Below are positions 22,461 through 34,049 of a stretch of 64,000 nucleotides of DNA, piece after piece; positions within the stretch are counted from its first letter, which is position 1; every line of letters begins with the position of its first letter. The notes below the pieces were generated by a model. The model was not told the DNA's origin. It saw only the letters and a list, made by a program, of their open reading frames with translations, and did not search any database. The translations under genes and the position numbers were made by a program. Origin of the DNA: Lutjanus erythropterus (taxonomy: Eukaryota > Chordata > Actinopteri > Lutjaniformes > Lutjanidae); contig CM034607.1 of the NCBI GenBank assembly GCA_020091685.1, positions 34,840,768 through 34,904,767 on the forward strand. The letters run 5' to 3'.

Positions 22461-24508
22461 GCATCATCTCAGTCATGATTCTGTATCGACTTCCACCTTC
22501 AGGCTATTTTAAGATCCTCATTGTGTGTGTTCAGGACGTGTGTTTTAGGACCAGACTCTAAATGCAGACTTATCACAACTTATTTTGGCATCAGATCTGG
22601 GAGCACTTTGCTAAAATGAGGTGAGACAGGTGGGACATAGGACTGGGGTCCTCTTAAATTTCATTCATGATGGTCTTGAAAAGGTCTCAAAAAGTCTTAA
22701 ATTTAACTTTTTGAAACCTGCATAAAAAAAGATTTTTTAAGGGTATAAAATCTGCCTCTGCATTGGGAAATGAGTGCATACAAAGTACTGATACAGTAAA
22801 TGGCCGCCTCATGTATCCTGATTGTGCATGTCTTCAGAAATTAATATATCGGCAAGATGCTGTACGTGTCTTTGAATGTTTAATGAGGACGAAAACACAG
22901 TCATCTGCTGGTTAGACCTCGAGGACACACTGTGAGAAACACTGAACGTGAACATTTCTTTACAAGAAAACTCCACAGGGCCCCTTTAGCCGATTCTTTG
23001 ATTTATACATCTGATCAACAAAACTATTCAGTTCAAACAAAAGACAAATAAGTATGGGATATTGCTTCTAAAATGACTTAAAAGACCATCAATATTACCA
23101 ACTCATTTTCTGTTGATCAACTAATTGATTACTCAGCTGATAGCTGAGAGGATGAGTCAGTGCTTGTGGTGCACAAAGAGGAAACTTGTTGGAGGTAAAT
23201 GTGGGTTTATTCACCATTAAAGTGACACACAGACAGCTGTGATCATACAGGAATCATCTGATCGATCAGAGTGTTTCAACATGAACTAAATGTTGGTGGT
23301 GGAAACATAAACCTGCAGAATTTGAGGAATGTTGAGTGAGACAGTTGGTTCTTGACCTTTGGAAACAGCAATTTGTCGAAAAAAAAAAAAAATAGGTCCA
23401 CATACTGTTTTTTTTTCCTGAGCTTTTACAAACATCTCACAAACTTCATCAGCAAATGTAGTTTTCACTATATTTTCTGGCAGTATTAACCCTTTAATGG
23501 CTAACAATATTTAGTATGTTAAGAGAAAACCCCAAAGAATTTTGTTATTGGAAGTGGAAACAAAGTTTTCTGTGGAAAATGTCACTACATGTAGCTGCAT
23601 ATGAAAAAAAAACAAAAATTTTGATTTCACACATTTATCATGTCTTATTTGAAAAAAAAAAATCATGCTATTCACTTGTGTCACTCATAGACAGACAGTT
23701 CAGACGGTGTGCACGTGCATGAGAACGTGGTTCCAAGCTAAGGATCTATGACAACTTTAAGGCCAACTTGGCATATCGGGGCTTTAGGAGACCTGGATTA
23801 CACCAGCCGAGCAGTATGGAGGCATTTTACTTTTGTTTCTTCTGTTCGAAAACCAGTCACCAACGTTGTTTTCCTGTGAAACCCAACTTTCTGTCAGCAT
23901 GACAGTGAGTAGATAATGACTGAATTTTCAATTTTGGATGAACTGTCCCTTTAAAAGCAAACGCCACATCGAATCGTTGGAGATTTGTGACACCCCTACT
24001 ATTTACAGTACAGTGATATGAACAATCAGTTACTAATTGTAGTGCTTAGTTTGATTAATGATTTAATTCTGAGTCACACATAAAGAGAGTTACCAACCTT
24101 TGTTAAAGTTATAATCCTTAAGATGGAATGTTTACGTTTGGAAAAATCCAAATCTTAGCACATATCATTATCCTTGTGATTATTTCTCAGATAAAACCAA
24201 ACCTTACCCCCTAAAAAAAACAAAAAAAAGAACTATGGTATTGCAGAAATGAACAGAAGACTGTGATCTGGCTCCTGTCAAAGAGCCGTACTGCTGATTG
24301 TTAGTGGCGGAGTCCGCCACATTGCCTTCTAGTCCAGCCAGAAGAAATAATTCAGTGTTACTGCTTGTAATTTGATCTCATTGATATCAGTCTCACTGGA
24401 TTAATTAACTGCTGATACAGATATTTCCAACTAATTTGTTTCTGCTGCTGCTTCAAATTAAAACTGAAATCTAAAGGATTATAGCTGCTCTCTTATTTTG
24501 AAAATCTA

Positions 24509-24514
24509 TTTATT
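24509..24514 (-). terminator. LHX gene polyadenylation signal
   Basis: AATAAA on the minus strand 29 bp beyond the stop codon, giving a very short 3' UTR if used. Confidence 0.45.
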
Positions 24515-24542
24515 GAGGTTACTCAGAGTGTGGGTTGCAGCA

Positions 24543-24923
24543 CTAGCAGTACTGTGGTCTAAAAGAACTCCCAGGATCAACGTCTCCCTCTGCTCCTCCT
24601 CCTGCCTGTCCAAAGTCCTCAAAGGCCTCCAGGGAGGACACACACCCTGGTGCACTCTGGGAATCGTAGTCCAGGAGGAAGGTGGGGTGCTGCAGCTGAT
24701 GAGGTGGGTTGACGGCCGGACTGAGCGGGGCAGTGAGCAGAGAGAGCTGCAGCTGGTCGATGGTGCTGGTGGGGAACAGCTGCGATTGGTCGGGCGGGGA
24801 GCAGGCTGGGGATGGGGAGCCAGTCGTCACGGTTACGCCTCTTGGGGGAGCGGAGGGGGAGCTGGCCTGAGAGTCATCGGTGGTGAGGGAGCGTCTCAGT
24901 TTGGCCCGAGCATTTTGGAACCA

Positions 24924-24926
<3 letters not shown>
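24543..24926 (-). CDS. LHX-type gene, last exon (recognition helix, C-terminal tail)
   Basis: Starts VWFQNARAKLRRSL, the DNA-recognition helix, then 113 residues rich in Ser, Pro, Thr and Gln ending SSFRPQYC and a stop. The usual LHX2/LHX9 C-terminus is not recognisable. The acceptor CACACAG| is formed by the end of a (CA)n run, so there is no pyrimidine tract. Confidence 0.87.
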
Positions 24927-24981
<55 letters not shown>

Positions 24982-26337
24982 CACAGGTGAAATAAGAAGA
25001 TAAAGATATTTGTTAAATAACATTAAATGAGGTGATACATTTTGGGTATATACTGTATATATGTGTGTGTAAAAAAAAACACACAGAGGATTCAGAGGAT
25101 TTGAAAAGGTCCTCCAGAGGACAACTTTTTACTTTGAGTACTCCTTACTTCAGAGCCTGTACCTTTTCACTTTTACTGCAGTAAAGAAGATGAATCAGTA
25201 CTTCTACTTTTACCAAAGTATTTTTTTACACAAGTATCTGTACTTTCTGGTTGCCCTGCCATGTTTCTACAGTAGCCCAGAACGGACAAACCAAACACTC
25301 TGTATTGATGCAACATAGTTTCTCCTGCACACTCGGAAGGGGAGGGTGAGGCTAACAGTATTTACCTCACCGCTAGATGCCACTAAATCCTACACACTCA
25401 AATTCATATGTCTCAATACTTTGACTGCAGTTCAGGTTTATTTGTTTGACTGAACATGTTTTAAAATATATTTTTATCCTCCATGTTTCCTACCTGCAGG
25501 ACTCTCTTGGGCAGGCCGGTCTTATGAGCCAGGCAGGTCCAGTCTTTACCGTCGGGGTTGTGCTTCTGAGCGAAATACGACTCCAGCGCTCTGAGCTGCT
25601 CACTGCGGAAACACGTCCTAATTCGCTTGGTCCGTCTGCGGGTCCGCCCACCCGTTACCCTGTCGTCCAACTGCGGCTCTGAACTGCTGACGGACTCCTC
25701 GCCTTCACCTGAGACCTGGTTTTGAGCTGAAACACAGATAAACACATACACACATTTTATTTTTAGCTAAAAGTCAGAAGAACACACCTGACGGCTAACA
25801 TGGCCATCATGGCTGCTGTGAAATTCCTGCCCTGCAATCAGGATCCACAACTCCAATTCATAATTTTTTTCTTTAAATCAATCAATTCTGCACAACAGAG
25901 GACTGCAAAGAGCTGCGATAATTAATCTATTATGAATCAATCTATGTGTTTTTATCAAGTGGCTGAATTTACCCATCACACCACCACTGAATAAGTTTTG
26001 TGTCTCACTGTTGTAGTTCTTCCTTCCACAAATGGCCAAAAATCAATCAATGCAGCTTTAATGTGAAGACCCACTGGAAGAAAAAGCACTTCTCCTTTGT
26101 TTCCAACAATTTATGTCATGCTTGACTGATATTCACCCACACAGACACATGTGCACTATAACTCCTAGCCATGACCTTATTTGTATACGGTTAATTTTTT
26201 CAAACTTTTGATCCTGGTCAGTTCAGCAGGAGGAGAAATATCACCTGTCACCAGAATTCATTTGACTAAAATATTCTGCTCTGTCTCAGAGATGGAAATT
26301 ATGTATTTTTCTATAAAAACAACAAAGGAATAACACA

Positions 26338-26388
<51 letters not shown>

Positions 26389-29300
26389 CTCTCACCTTCT
26401 TTCACATTTGCTTTGGGCTGCAGATCATGTGACAGCGGGACACTCCCGTTGCCATGGTAATGGGACTGACAGTAGAGGTTCTGGCCCTGCATGCAGTACA
26501 GGTTCCCGGGTATTAATGTCACATCACACTCCTGCAAAACATGTTCACCATCATACAAATATCTGCATTTAAGAACAGATCAGAGATAACTTTATTCATG
26601 AGGGAAATTATCCAGGAAAAATTTAAAAATCTACAAATCCTAATGATACACAATACCATCAGTTTCCACCATCAGTAACAGAGAATGGAGGCTGAACATA
26701 TAGTTCAAATATGTCAAAAGTAAGAACGCAGAAAGGCTTACAGAATGGTCAGACGCAGGATAAAATCAGGTAGAAATCCACTGATAAAAAAGGAAGGAAC
26801 AGGACACTAAAGAGGGAAAAGACACAAGATTAAATACACAAAGAACTAATAAACTGATGAGAACAGCTGAAACTAATCAGGAATCAAAAAGGGAGGAAAA
26901 AAGACAGGAAGTAACACAGCAGACGCGAGAAGAAAGACAAGAACTTCAAAATAAAACAGGAAACAGGTAAACGAAATGTGTTGTACACCCTGCATACAGA
27001 AGCAGAGAGCCAAGACACTGTACACAGTTTTGTCTGTCATGTGTCTGATAGAGGACAGTTAGACTCCTTCAGACTTTTCTCCTTTAAACCAATTTTTTCC
27101 TCTTTATTGCTGAAAAATGCATCACCTATGACAGAAATACACTCGTAGGCATTACAGAAGGAAGTGTGATGTCTGGATTAAAGAGCAGCGGAGCCTGAGA
27201 CAATCAACAAATGCAGTTGGCAACACTCAGTCAGTGTTTGTGAACTGAGGACACTAACTGTTGAAGTTTTAAAGTGAAATTCTTTCTCATTCTTTCTTGA
27301 TATACGACTTCAGCTGCTCAACAGTCCTGTTTGGTTTCTGTTGTCATATTTTGTTCTTCATAATGCACCACACATTTTCAATGGGAGACAGGTCTGGACT
27401 GCAGGCAGCTCAGTCTAGTACCTGAACTCTTTTACTACGAGGACACGCTGTTGGAACACGTCCACAATGTGTCTTGGCATCGTCTCACTGAAATAAGCAA
27501 ATGTCTCTGAAGAAGATGTTGTCTGTCTACTGTCACCTGTTACTAGTTAACCTGTTTACCTGTCGAAAGGTGTTTTTTTTTAGCTTTCCACAACTTTCCC
27601 AGTCTTTCGTTGCCCCAGTGTCAACTTTTTTGGAACATGTCGCAAGCATCAAATTCAGAATGAGTGTATATTTACAGTCAGATTAAACATTAAATATTTT
27701 GTCTCTGTACTGTTTTCAGCTGAATATAGGTTGAAAAGTATTTGCAAATCATTGCTTTCTGTTTGTACGTCTCAACATTTTGGAATTAGGTTTGCATCTG
27801 GGCAATTAAAGTTAACTGCCATATGTCGACCTGCGACTGTTGTCAAGGTTTGGTCTGTTGGGGCTGTAAACAGCCATGAAGAAATATTTGCAAATGCCAT
27901 GGCAAAAAATATATATTAATGTACCTCCAACTTTGTTTTTCAGGCTTGAAGGATTATTAATGAAACTAAACCTGATTTTACAGTGAGTAGGTCTAATACA
28001 CTGACAATACAGTCAGTGTTTGCCTGTTATGTCCTTGTCTTGGACTCATCAGGACACATTAGCATTGACACTACAAGACATATTTGGTCAGATGCATCTC
28101 AGACCACCTCCTGGTTTCATTCAAGACATTTTAAAACCAAGTGTGAACAGGTTCATAATGTTTCTGTAAGTGTTTGTTCTGAAGCTGAACTCTGACCTGG
28201 CAGGAGAAGCAGTGAGGATGGAAGGTCAGCTCACCAGACCTCATGACCAGGGCTGAGGCAGGGATTGGCTGGAAGCAGCGGGCGCACTGACCTCCTCCGA
28301 ACATCCTGACCAGGAGGAGAAGTCAGACGTCAACCAATGAAGTTCAACACAAGAAGTGCCAACAAGTCCAAAACTACTAGAACGGCCATGAGTGTCATTT
28401 TGACCTTTGACCTTTGACTTCCAAACTCTATTATCTCTCACAATAAATGATAAAAACCTACAGACTGAGAAATGAATGCATTTAATGCAGTTTAATTTAT
28501 TTTTTATGACATTATGCACATGCTATTTCCATCTAGAACTGTCATAAAAAATAATCACAGCCTATGAGAAAAGGCTGGAATAAAAAAATAAATCAAAAAT
28601 AAATTGGAAACATTGCTACTGTAATAAATAAGAGTTATAGTTACTGAGACAAAAAGTTTAATTGAGTCTAATTAATTGATTATTTGTATTTTAATCTCGA
28701 GAAATTGGAAATTGGGACCAATTGTGAAGTTTTATTGACAGAGACAATGGTAGTTGCTAAGCAACCAAGTTGCATCTCCAACGGTGCACGAAGTAACCAC
28801 CTGTGGCTGAAACAGGTAAAAATGATAATATGTCAAGTACCCACAGTTTTGTATTTTTTAACTCAACAAAGTTATTGCACATATAAGTTTGAACTGAAAT
28901 CAAATTTGAAACAAAACCTACAGAGAACAAACTGTTAAAGGAGCAGTCTGACATTTTGAATGACGTCTCAGACCTGCAGTAGTCTTGTTGGCAGTAGATG
29001 TTTCCGTCTCTCCAGTACAGCGACGGGTGCGTCTGCAGCTCGCACTGACACTGGCTGCAGCGGAGGCAGACGCCGTGCCACACCCTGCCCGCAGCCAATA
29101 GGAAGAAGCGGTCGCACACCTGCTCGCCGCAGCCGGCACACATCATTGGCTCCTGGACGGACACGGCTGTCGCAGTCTGAGACTGATTGAGAGATTTATT
29201 CCACTGTTAATACTTTGATACTTTTACTTCTATAAGGTTTATTCTCACTGTGTGGTGTTTGTACTTTTACTTAAGTAAAGGATCTGAATACAGTCATGCT

Positions 29301-29444
29301 CACATTGTCTGCAGCAGCACCGTCCTCCAGCCCCGCCGGGCCGCTGCTGCCACCACCGCCGGCCAGCTCCGCCCCCTCTGGCTCGTCACCAAGGTCACTG
29401 TTGTACAACAGGTCCTCGAGGGTTCGGTCGTCTGGCGACATCAT
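24543..29444 (-). CDS. LIM-homeodomain transcription factor, divergent LHX2/LHX9 type
   Basis: Complete 401-codon gene in six coding exons: 29304-29444, 28974-29176, 28197-28305, 26396-26531, 25494-25726 and 24543-24926. All junctions are GT/AG and phases agree. Order: acidic N-terminus (47 aa); LIM1 with all ligands (CAGC..WHGVC..CSQC..YCQQD); LIM2 (CARC..FHPHC..CQEC..YCQSH); linker; homeodomain (RRTKRIRTCF to WFQNARAKLRRS); Ser/Pro-rich tail. Homeodomain words HNPDGKD, KTGLPKRVLQ and QNARAK are those of LHX2/LHX9 (apterous class), which act in the nucleus with LDB co-factors in eye, forebrain and limb development. The LIM domains and tail differ strongly from both LHX2 and LHX9, although total length (401) is close to theirs (about 400). 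It is probably a third paralogue. A separate 5' non-coding exon ends at 31614. Confidence 0.88.
24928..24980. repeat. (GT)n microsatellite abutting an LHX splice acceptor
   Basis: About 26 GT units on the plus strand, (CA)n in the transcript, touching the AG of the last LHX exon. Confidence 0.95.
25494..25726 (-). CDS. LHX-type gene, coding exon 5 (homeodomain helices 1-2)
   Basis: Encodes AQNQVSGEGEESVSSSEP and the homeodomain arm and helices 1-2 (RRTKRIRTCFRSEQLRALES, then FAQKHNPDGKD and KTGLPKRVLQ), ending phase 0 exactly before VWFQN, the conserved intron position of many homeodomains. 233 nt, so skipping it shifts the frame. Confidence 0.9.
26334..26387. repeat. (AC)n microsatellite next to an LHX splice donor
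   Basis: About 27 AC units on the plus strand, (UG)n in the transcript, beginning nine bases after the donor of LHX coding exon 4. Confidence 0.95.
26396..26531 (-). CDS. LHX-type gene, coding exon 4 (LIM2, second finger, linker)
   Basis: Encodes ECDVTLIPGNLYCMQGQNLY CQSHYHG and a polar linker, ending phase 1 at GAAG|GTGAGA. The donor is followed within nine bases by a (TG)n run in transcript sense. Confidence 0.85.
27270..27800 (-). mobile_element. Decayed Tc1/mariner element, copy 1
   Basis: In reverse orientation 27360-27410 reads CSPDLSPIENVW, the DDE-region motif of Tc1-type (IS630) transposases, followed on the plus strand by other fragments of the same family. The right end (ATGAGTGTATATTTAC, TTGAAAAGTATTTGCAAATC) is the long terminal inverted repeat shared with copies at 35.2, 58.0 and 63.5 kb. 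Internally deleted and non-autonomous, in LHX intron 3. Confidence 0.65.
28197..28305 (-). CDS. LHX-type gene, coding exon 3 (LIM2, first finger)
   Basis: Acceptor GGTCAG|GATG. Encodes MFGGGQCARCFQPIPASALV and HPHCFSCQ, with the first four ligands of LIM2, ending in phase 0 at |GTCAGA. Splitting LIM2 between exons is usual in this class. Confidence 0.85.
28974..29176 (-). CDS. LHX-type gene, coding exon 2 (LIM1)
   Basis: Phase 0 in, phase 2 out. Encodes TATAVSVQEPMMCAGCGEQV and the whole LIM1 zinc-binding domain, with ligand spacing C-x2-C-x17-H-x2-C and C-x2-C followed by C-x2-D. The donor TGCAG|GTCTGA is not strong. Confidence 0.88.
29304..29444 (-). CDS. LHX-type gene, coding exon 1 (N-terminus)
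   Basis: Acceptor CTCAG| at 29452-29453, seven bases of 5' UTR, then ATGATG. The frame MMSPDDRTLEDLLYNSD continues to a Gly/Ala-rich end and stops at AAT|GTGAGC, phase 0. The first of two tandem ATG codons is taken as the start; the second would shorten the protein by one residue. Confidence 0.82.
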
Positions 29445-30029
29445 GATTGTCCTGAGCAGGTAGAGGTGGTAATTAACAGTCCACTTGGTAATCACAGCCC
29501 TCATTAGAGAGCTAAAAACAGACTCGTTTAACGTCTCTATTAATAAACAACAACAACAACTGTGACAGTGCAACTCTCAGGACGTCTCAAGGACCTTCAA
29601 GGTTCAGGTGAAATTTCACAGAGTGGAAAATGCAGTCAAATTTAACACTCCACAGCCATTTTACCACCATTACTCTGTCTATTTTGTCACTTTTGACAGG
29701 CTATTTTAAAATGTCCAGGTGAGAAGGCTGTGAGTGGTTCAGCGCCTCCATATTTAGTCGACTGTCTTTCACTTTCAACTTGTAGCTGCAGCCTCAGGTC
29801 AGTGAACACAACTGCATCAAAGCGCTGAACCCACAGTTAAGACGAAGAAATCTGTTTGTTTGTGCAAGATACAGTCACAAAACATGACAGGTGTGTAGTT
29901 CAGGTGAAGACCAAGTTTGAAGGTGGTTGTGGTCCTGTCTAATAATCTATTAATGAGTTGTCTACCAAATTTACAGCTTCCAAGTCAGTTCATGTCAGTG
30001 TTACAAAAAAAAACCCACTTAACTAGCAT

Positions 30030-30370
30030 TAGTTAAAAAGCTATTGACTAATTGAGTTAAGAACTGTCCGACTTATTATTAAAACCTGGAAGGATAGTGG
30101 TGAACCATCATCTTCCAGGAAGACGTGGTCGGAAAAAAATCTTAAATGATCATAAAAAATCAACAGTAGAACTCACAGCTATGTTTAATAGTGGAAGTAA
30201 GAGCTCAAGGCATTGGGACTAATCAGCTGTGCGACCTTAAGAAAACCACTTATCAGTGAAGATAATCAGAAAAAAACATCATATAAGATATTATTTCATA
30301 TTACTGAAATGATGCCATGGTGAATGTGTGACGCAGTAAAAGCTAAAGGCTGTCCAACAAAATTAAAATA
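30030..30370 (+). mobile_element. Fragment of a second Tc1-like transposon family
   Basis: AAAACCTGGAAGGATAGTGG and following codons read KTWKDSGEPSSSRKRGRK-like residues, and AACTCACAGCTATGTTTAAT continues the N-terminal DNA-binding part of a fish Tc1 transposase. Short and riddled with changes. Confidence 0.6.
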
Positions 30371-30676
30371 AATAAGTTGTATTTCCTTACTTACATAAGT
30401 CATGTGCATATGTTATATATGTGACATGAGTGAAGTTTTGTAAGTAAGTTAAGTACGTTAAATGCATGATATGATGTGTACTGAGGCCCATCCATCCACC
30501 ATGTCAAAATGGGAATCATTGGTTTCCAAAACTGTCGTGAGATTTGTACTCATTGTTGCTTCATTGTTAACGGTGTACAAATGAATTATGTTTTATAATG
30601 TGATGATGCAGTGGTTAAGATCTGGTTAGGTTTAGGGACTGAAAACACTTGATTAGGGTTAGAGAAACATCATAGT

Positions 30677-30907
30677 TTGGATTATAATGATCACTTTTAT
30701 GAGATCTATTATGGTCTGGGGTTTCCTTCTAGACACAACCCCCCCGCCCCCCGACTCCCTCCCTATGTGAACTTTGAACTTTGTTTGTCAACAAATGTGA
30801 AAATGGGACGTAATAAACAGCTTGAACGGATCAACAGACAGAGACACAGATACAGTTCACTGGAGGACATGCTGTTATCTAATATTATAGATGAAAAGGA
30901 AGAATAG
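30677..30907 (+). other. Unidentified 76-codon open frame
   Basis: A frame starting MDYNDHFYEIYYGLGFPS and ending SNIIDEKEE, followed within 20 bases by AATAAA. Composition is protein-like (charged, low Cys) but I do not recognise it. It lies in an intron on the opposite strand next to a Tc1 fragment, so transposon origin or chance are both likely. Confidence 0.2.
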
Positions 30908-31224
30908 AATAAAAAATAGGCCTCAATAAAAGGCCTATATGTGTCTTTTTCTTCTGTCAAATTTTAATTTTAAAACAAATGAAGGACTTCCTGCATTATT
31001 TATTAATTTTCAGAAATGTTAGAGGCATTATTTCTTAAATGTTTAAACTATTTTTTTTATTCAATTAAATTATTTTCAAAGCTGTTGAGCAAAATAAGAA
31101 CATAGTGTATTTTTTAATTAGTATAATATAATGGTAGTATATATATTGGCCCATGTATGGGTGGGCTGTGGAGTACATAATAATGTAAAATGTACATTTG
31201 TCACAGTTGTAAAGCAAATTATAT

Positions 31225-31518
31225 TGGCAACGATTTGTCGACTGATGGGAAAACAGTCAGCAACATGTTTGATAATTGATTAACTGCTTTGAATCATTAA
31301 AAGAAAAAGCTAAAAATCCTCTTTATCAGCTTATTATTTTCCATTTTTCTGTGATTTACATGACTGTAAACTGAACATCTGAATATCTGGACCTTGGACT
31401 GACAAGACATTTAAAAATGTCACCTAGAACATATTTTATAGACTGATCAATCAAACTGATCAATCAATTGAGAAAATAATCAATATAACAGACTAATAGA
31501 AATAACAGTTACAGCCCT
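31225..31518 (-). repeat. Degenerate MITE-like copy
   Basis: In reverse orientation it ends AGTTACAGCCCTAA, a diverged GGGCTGCAACT terminus, with AATCAATTGAGAAAATAATC and GACAAGACATTT inside. An old copy of the MITE family. Confidence 0.45.
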
Positions 31519-31613
31519 AAACAATTGTTAAAATGTAAGTTAAAGTGTGCGGTAAGTAATTAAATTAAGAGGTAGACAGAGGATGAGGAGGGGGGAGATG
31601 AAGAAGAGCTTAC

Positions 31614-31850
31614 CTGTCTTGTAGAGAGACTCCTGATTGGTTTTCCACTGAGCGTGCTCTGTGTGAACCCTTCAAACAACACGACCTTTTAAGAAGAAGA
31701 AGAAGAAGAAGAGCTCGTCAGAACAGAACCCACTCCTCTGTGCTCTGAGTCTCTCCTGAACGTCTCCCTGTCTCACCTCTCCAGGTGTATCTCGCTCTCT
31801 GCAGCCTCCACCTTCACCTCCACCAATCACAGTCACAACATCAGCACCTG
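31614..31850 (-). promoter_or_regulatory. 5' non-coding exon and promoter of the LHX-type gene
   Basis: AAGACAG|GTAAGC gives a strong donor at 31614. The following exon start (29451) has an acceptor just before the ATG, so an untranslated first exon is required and this is the best candidate. A CCAAT box (ACCAATCAG, near 31635-31645) and polypurine stretches lie just upstream, with further CCAAT-type boxes near 31957-32008. The transcription start is not defined. Confidence 0.5.
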
Positions 31851-32244
31851 TCCCTCCCTCCCTCCCACTTCGCCGTCTGTCCCTGTGAGACGCCGCGACT
31901 CACACCTGTAAACAAGAGGCCCAGGTGGCTTCAGGGAGCAGGTGAGGACTGATGTGATTGGCTGTCTGCTGAGCAGATGGGTGGAGGGGCTGCACCCCGG
32001 GGACCAATTAGAAAAAAAAAACACAAAGGGTGTTTAAAAGGACATCTGGGATCTGGACTCGGGGATGAAATGGTGGCGTTATCCCTCAGCTGCGTCTGAA
32101 CCAAACTGCTTTCTTCCATCTGACTTCTTTCTCCTCTTTTCTTACATGAAGTATCAGTCTGGATTTTGTTTGGGTCGCAGAAACAAGGACTCATTTTGAG
32201 ACCTGATTAAATCCAGCTTTAACTTAAAATTCTGTTGCACCAAA

Positions 32245-32810
32245 CATTTAAACTAACTAGCAGACAATGTCATGTCTCATTAACTTCTTAGCTACCTGGC
32301 AAACAATGTAAGATTTTGTTAACTTCTCAGCTATCTAGCAGGCATTGTCAAGTTTTGTTAAGTTCTTTGCTAACATTGCTTAACATTATGTTAAGGAATA
32401 AAAAACAGCCAGTTTTCCATCCGTTTTTATATTTGCAGGTCCCAACAGCACACAATTTATTTAAATTCAGGTAGCATGCATTTACATATTGATTACTTCT
32501 CCGCTATCTGGCAAACAGTGTAACATTTTGATAAGTTTTAGCTAACTACCAAACACAGTAATATTTTCTTAACTTCTTAGCTAGTTAGCAAACAATGCAG
32601 GGTTTTGATAACTTCTTTGCTATCTACCAAATAATGTAACTCATTAAGTTCTTAGCTAGCTAGTATACAATGTTAAGTTTTGCCAGCGTAACATTTTGCT
32701 AAGGACTACAGAGTAAGCCAGTTTCCCCCTATTTTATAATTTCAGGTCCCAACAGCACACTAATTTATTTATTTAAATGTAGGTAGCATGCACTTACATA
32801 CTGATTAAAC
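32245..32810. repeat. Two-copy 307-bp tandem duplication with about 45-bp subrepeats
   Basis: The landmark CAGGTCCCAACAGCACAC occurs at 32436 and 32743, 307 bp apart, each followed by AATTTATTT and AGGTAGCATGCA. Each unit also contains three to four diverged copies of a word like AACTTCTTAGCTAGCTAGCA plus AACAATGTAA, a second, shorter period of roughly 45-50 bp. Confidence 0.75.
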
Positions 32811-34049
32811 TCAATTCACTTTTGGTTTACATAAATAAACTTGTATTTACTGAACAGAGATGAGTTTTCAACACAGCTCTGCTTAATTTTTCAGTCTGGA
32901 CTGACTCGCTTTAAATAAACTCTAATTAGAACTAAACTCAGATTAAATTAATCCTTGCAAATGCATTTTTTCAGGGACCTTTTCATATGTCCAATGAATA
33001 AAAGATCAGGCAATGGTTCAGTTTCCGGTTTGTGTGATGAAGGTCAAGTACTGAAATGTTGCACGTAAATGTAATATTACAAATTAGACAGCTTGCTGGA
33101 GTTGTAATTATTTGGTGCACATGTCCAATGAAAGAAAATGAGGTATATGTATACCTGTGTATGTGATGTGTATGTGTATTATATGTATGTTCTAAATCCA
33201 TTGCAAAAACATTGAACCTTGCACCTCACCCTCTTTTTCCTCCCTCTCTCATGTCCTCACTCTTTCCTCCTCAGCTCCTCCTTACTGCCCACTGTTGAAC
33301 TGTATTTTGTTTCTTTAAATTAAAATTTTTTACAAAACTAAAAATATTGTCTGTGGCTCTCCAGTCCAAATAGTCTTTTAGATGTAATTCAGCAGCATCG
33401 TCTCTTCAGTTTTACTGACTTGTGCATCTCGGTTACCGGCTATGAAAACTGGCACCCGGGGCATTAAGCCACAAGATGCTGTACTGTTGTGCCCCGCTCT
33501 AGGGGAACCCTTGACATAACATGGATAAGGTGCTCCCCCAGTGTTCCCACTCCAAAGGCGGTCAGGGACCAAGTAAGCCAAGTTCAAAAGGTGCAGTTTT
33601 TATTTTGCATCAGGGGGAGAACAGGCCAAAATAACAAACAATCTAAAATAATCCTAAACTTACCTAAGTAAAACAAAAGCAAATAAATGACAAATTAGTA
33701 ACCTAACTCCTAAATGAGAAAACAGGAGAAAAACGTGTTTCAAACAAAAGGCTTCTCCCCTCTACCTGACTGCTCCACTATTTAAAGGGTATTTACAAAT
33801 GATCAAGACTTAATTTACTTTACACATGATCTCAGCGATCTTCTAAAAAAATTACTCTACCAGATACAAACAGTCTTGCATTGACTTTTCTACAAAGCTC
33901 ACCCTAACAAATCAAACCGTAACACCATGCTGGCACTTCCTTGTGGTGGAAAGGTGCAGAAAGGTGCAGTCTGCTCGTGTTCAAATAGACCCGGGGACCC
34001 GCCCCCTGACCAATCACACTGCAGCAATCATGAGCCACCTGTTCTCAAG

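Larger units (their letters stand above)
20470..24508. other. Intergenic region between QRFP and the LHX gene
   Basis: It must contain the QRFP 5' non-coding exon and promoter, which I could not place exactly. It holds a GAA microsatellite (21829-21905), a CpG-richer block with homeodomain-type sites (about 22030-22460), a repeat end at 23880-23955 and A/T-rich DNA. No coding exon recognised. Confidence 0.45.
29452..31613. other. Intron 1 of the LHX-type gene
   Basis: About 2.1 kb without exons of the host gene. It contains a Tc1 transposase fragment (30030-30370), an unidentified 76-codon frame at 30677-30907 and a degenerate MITE-like stretch at 31225-31518. Confidence 0.55.

Noticed and set aside
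33370-34020. Possible LTR or coding element, because of GC-rich words and direct similarity of ends
   Set aside because: No terminal repeats, primer site or coding domain could be shown. Left as an unclassified interspersed repeat.
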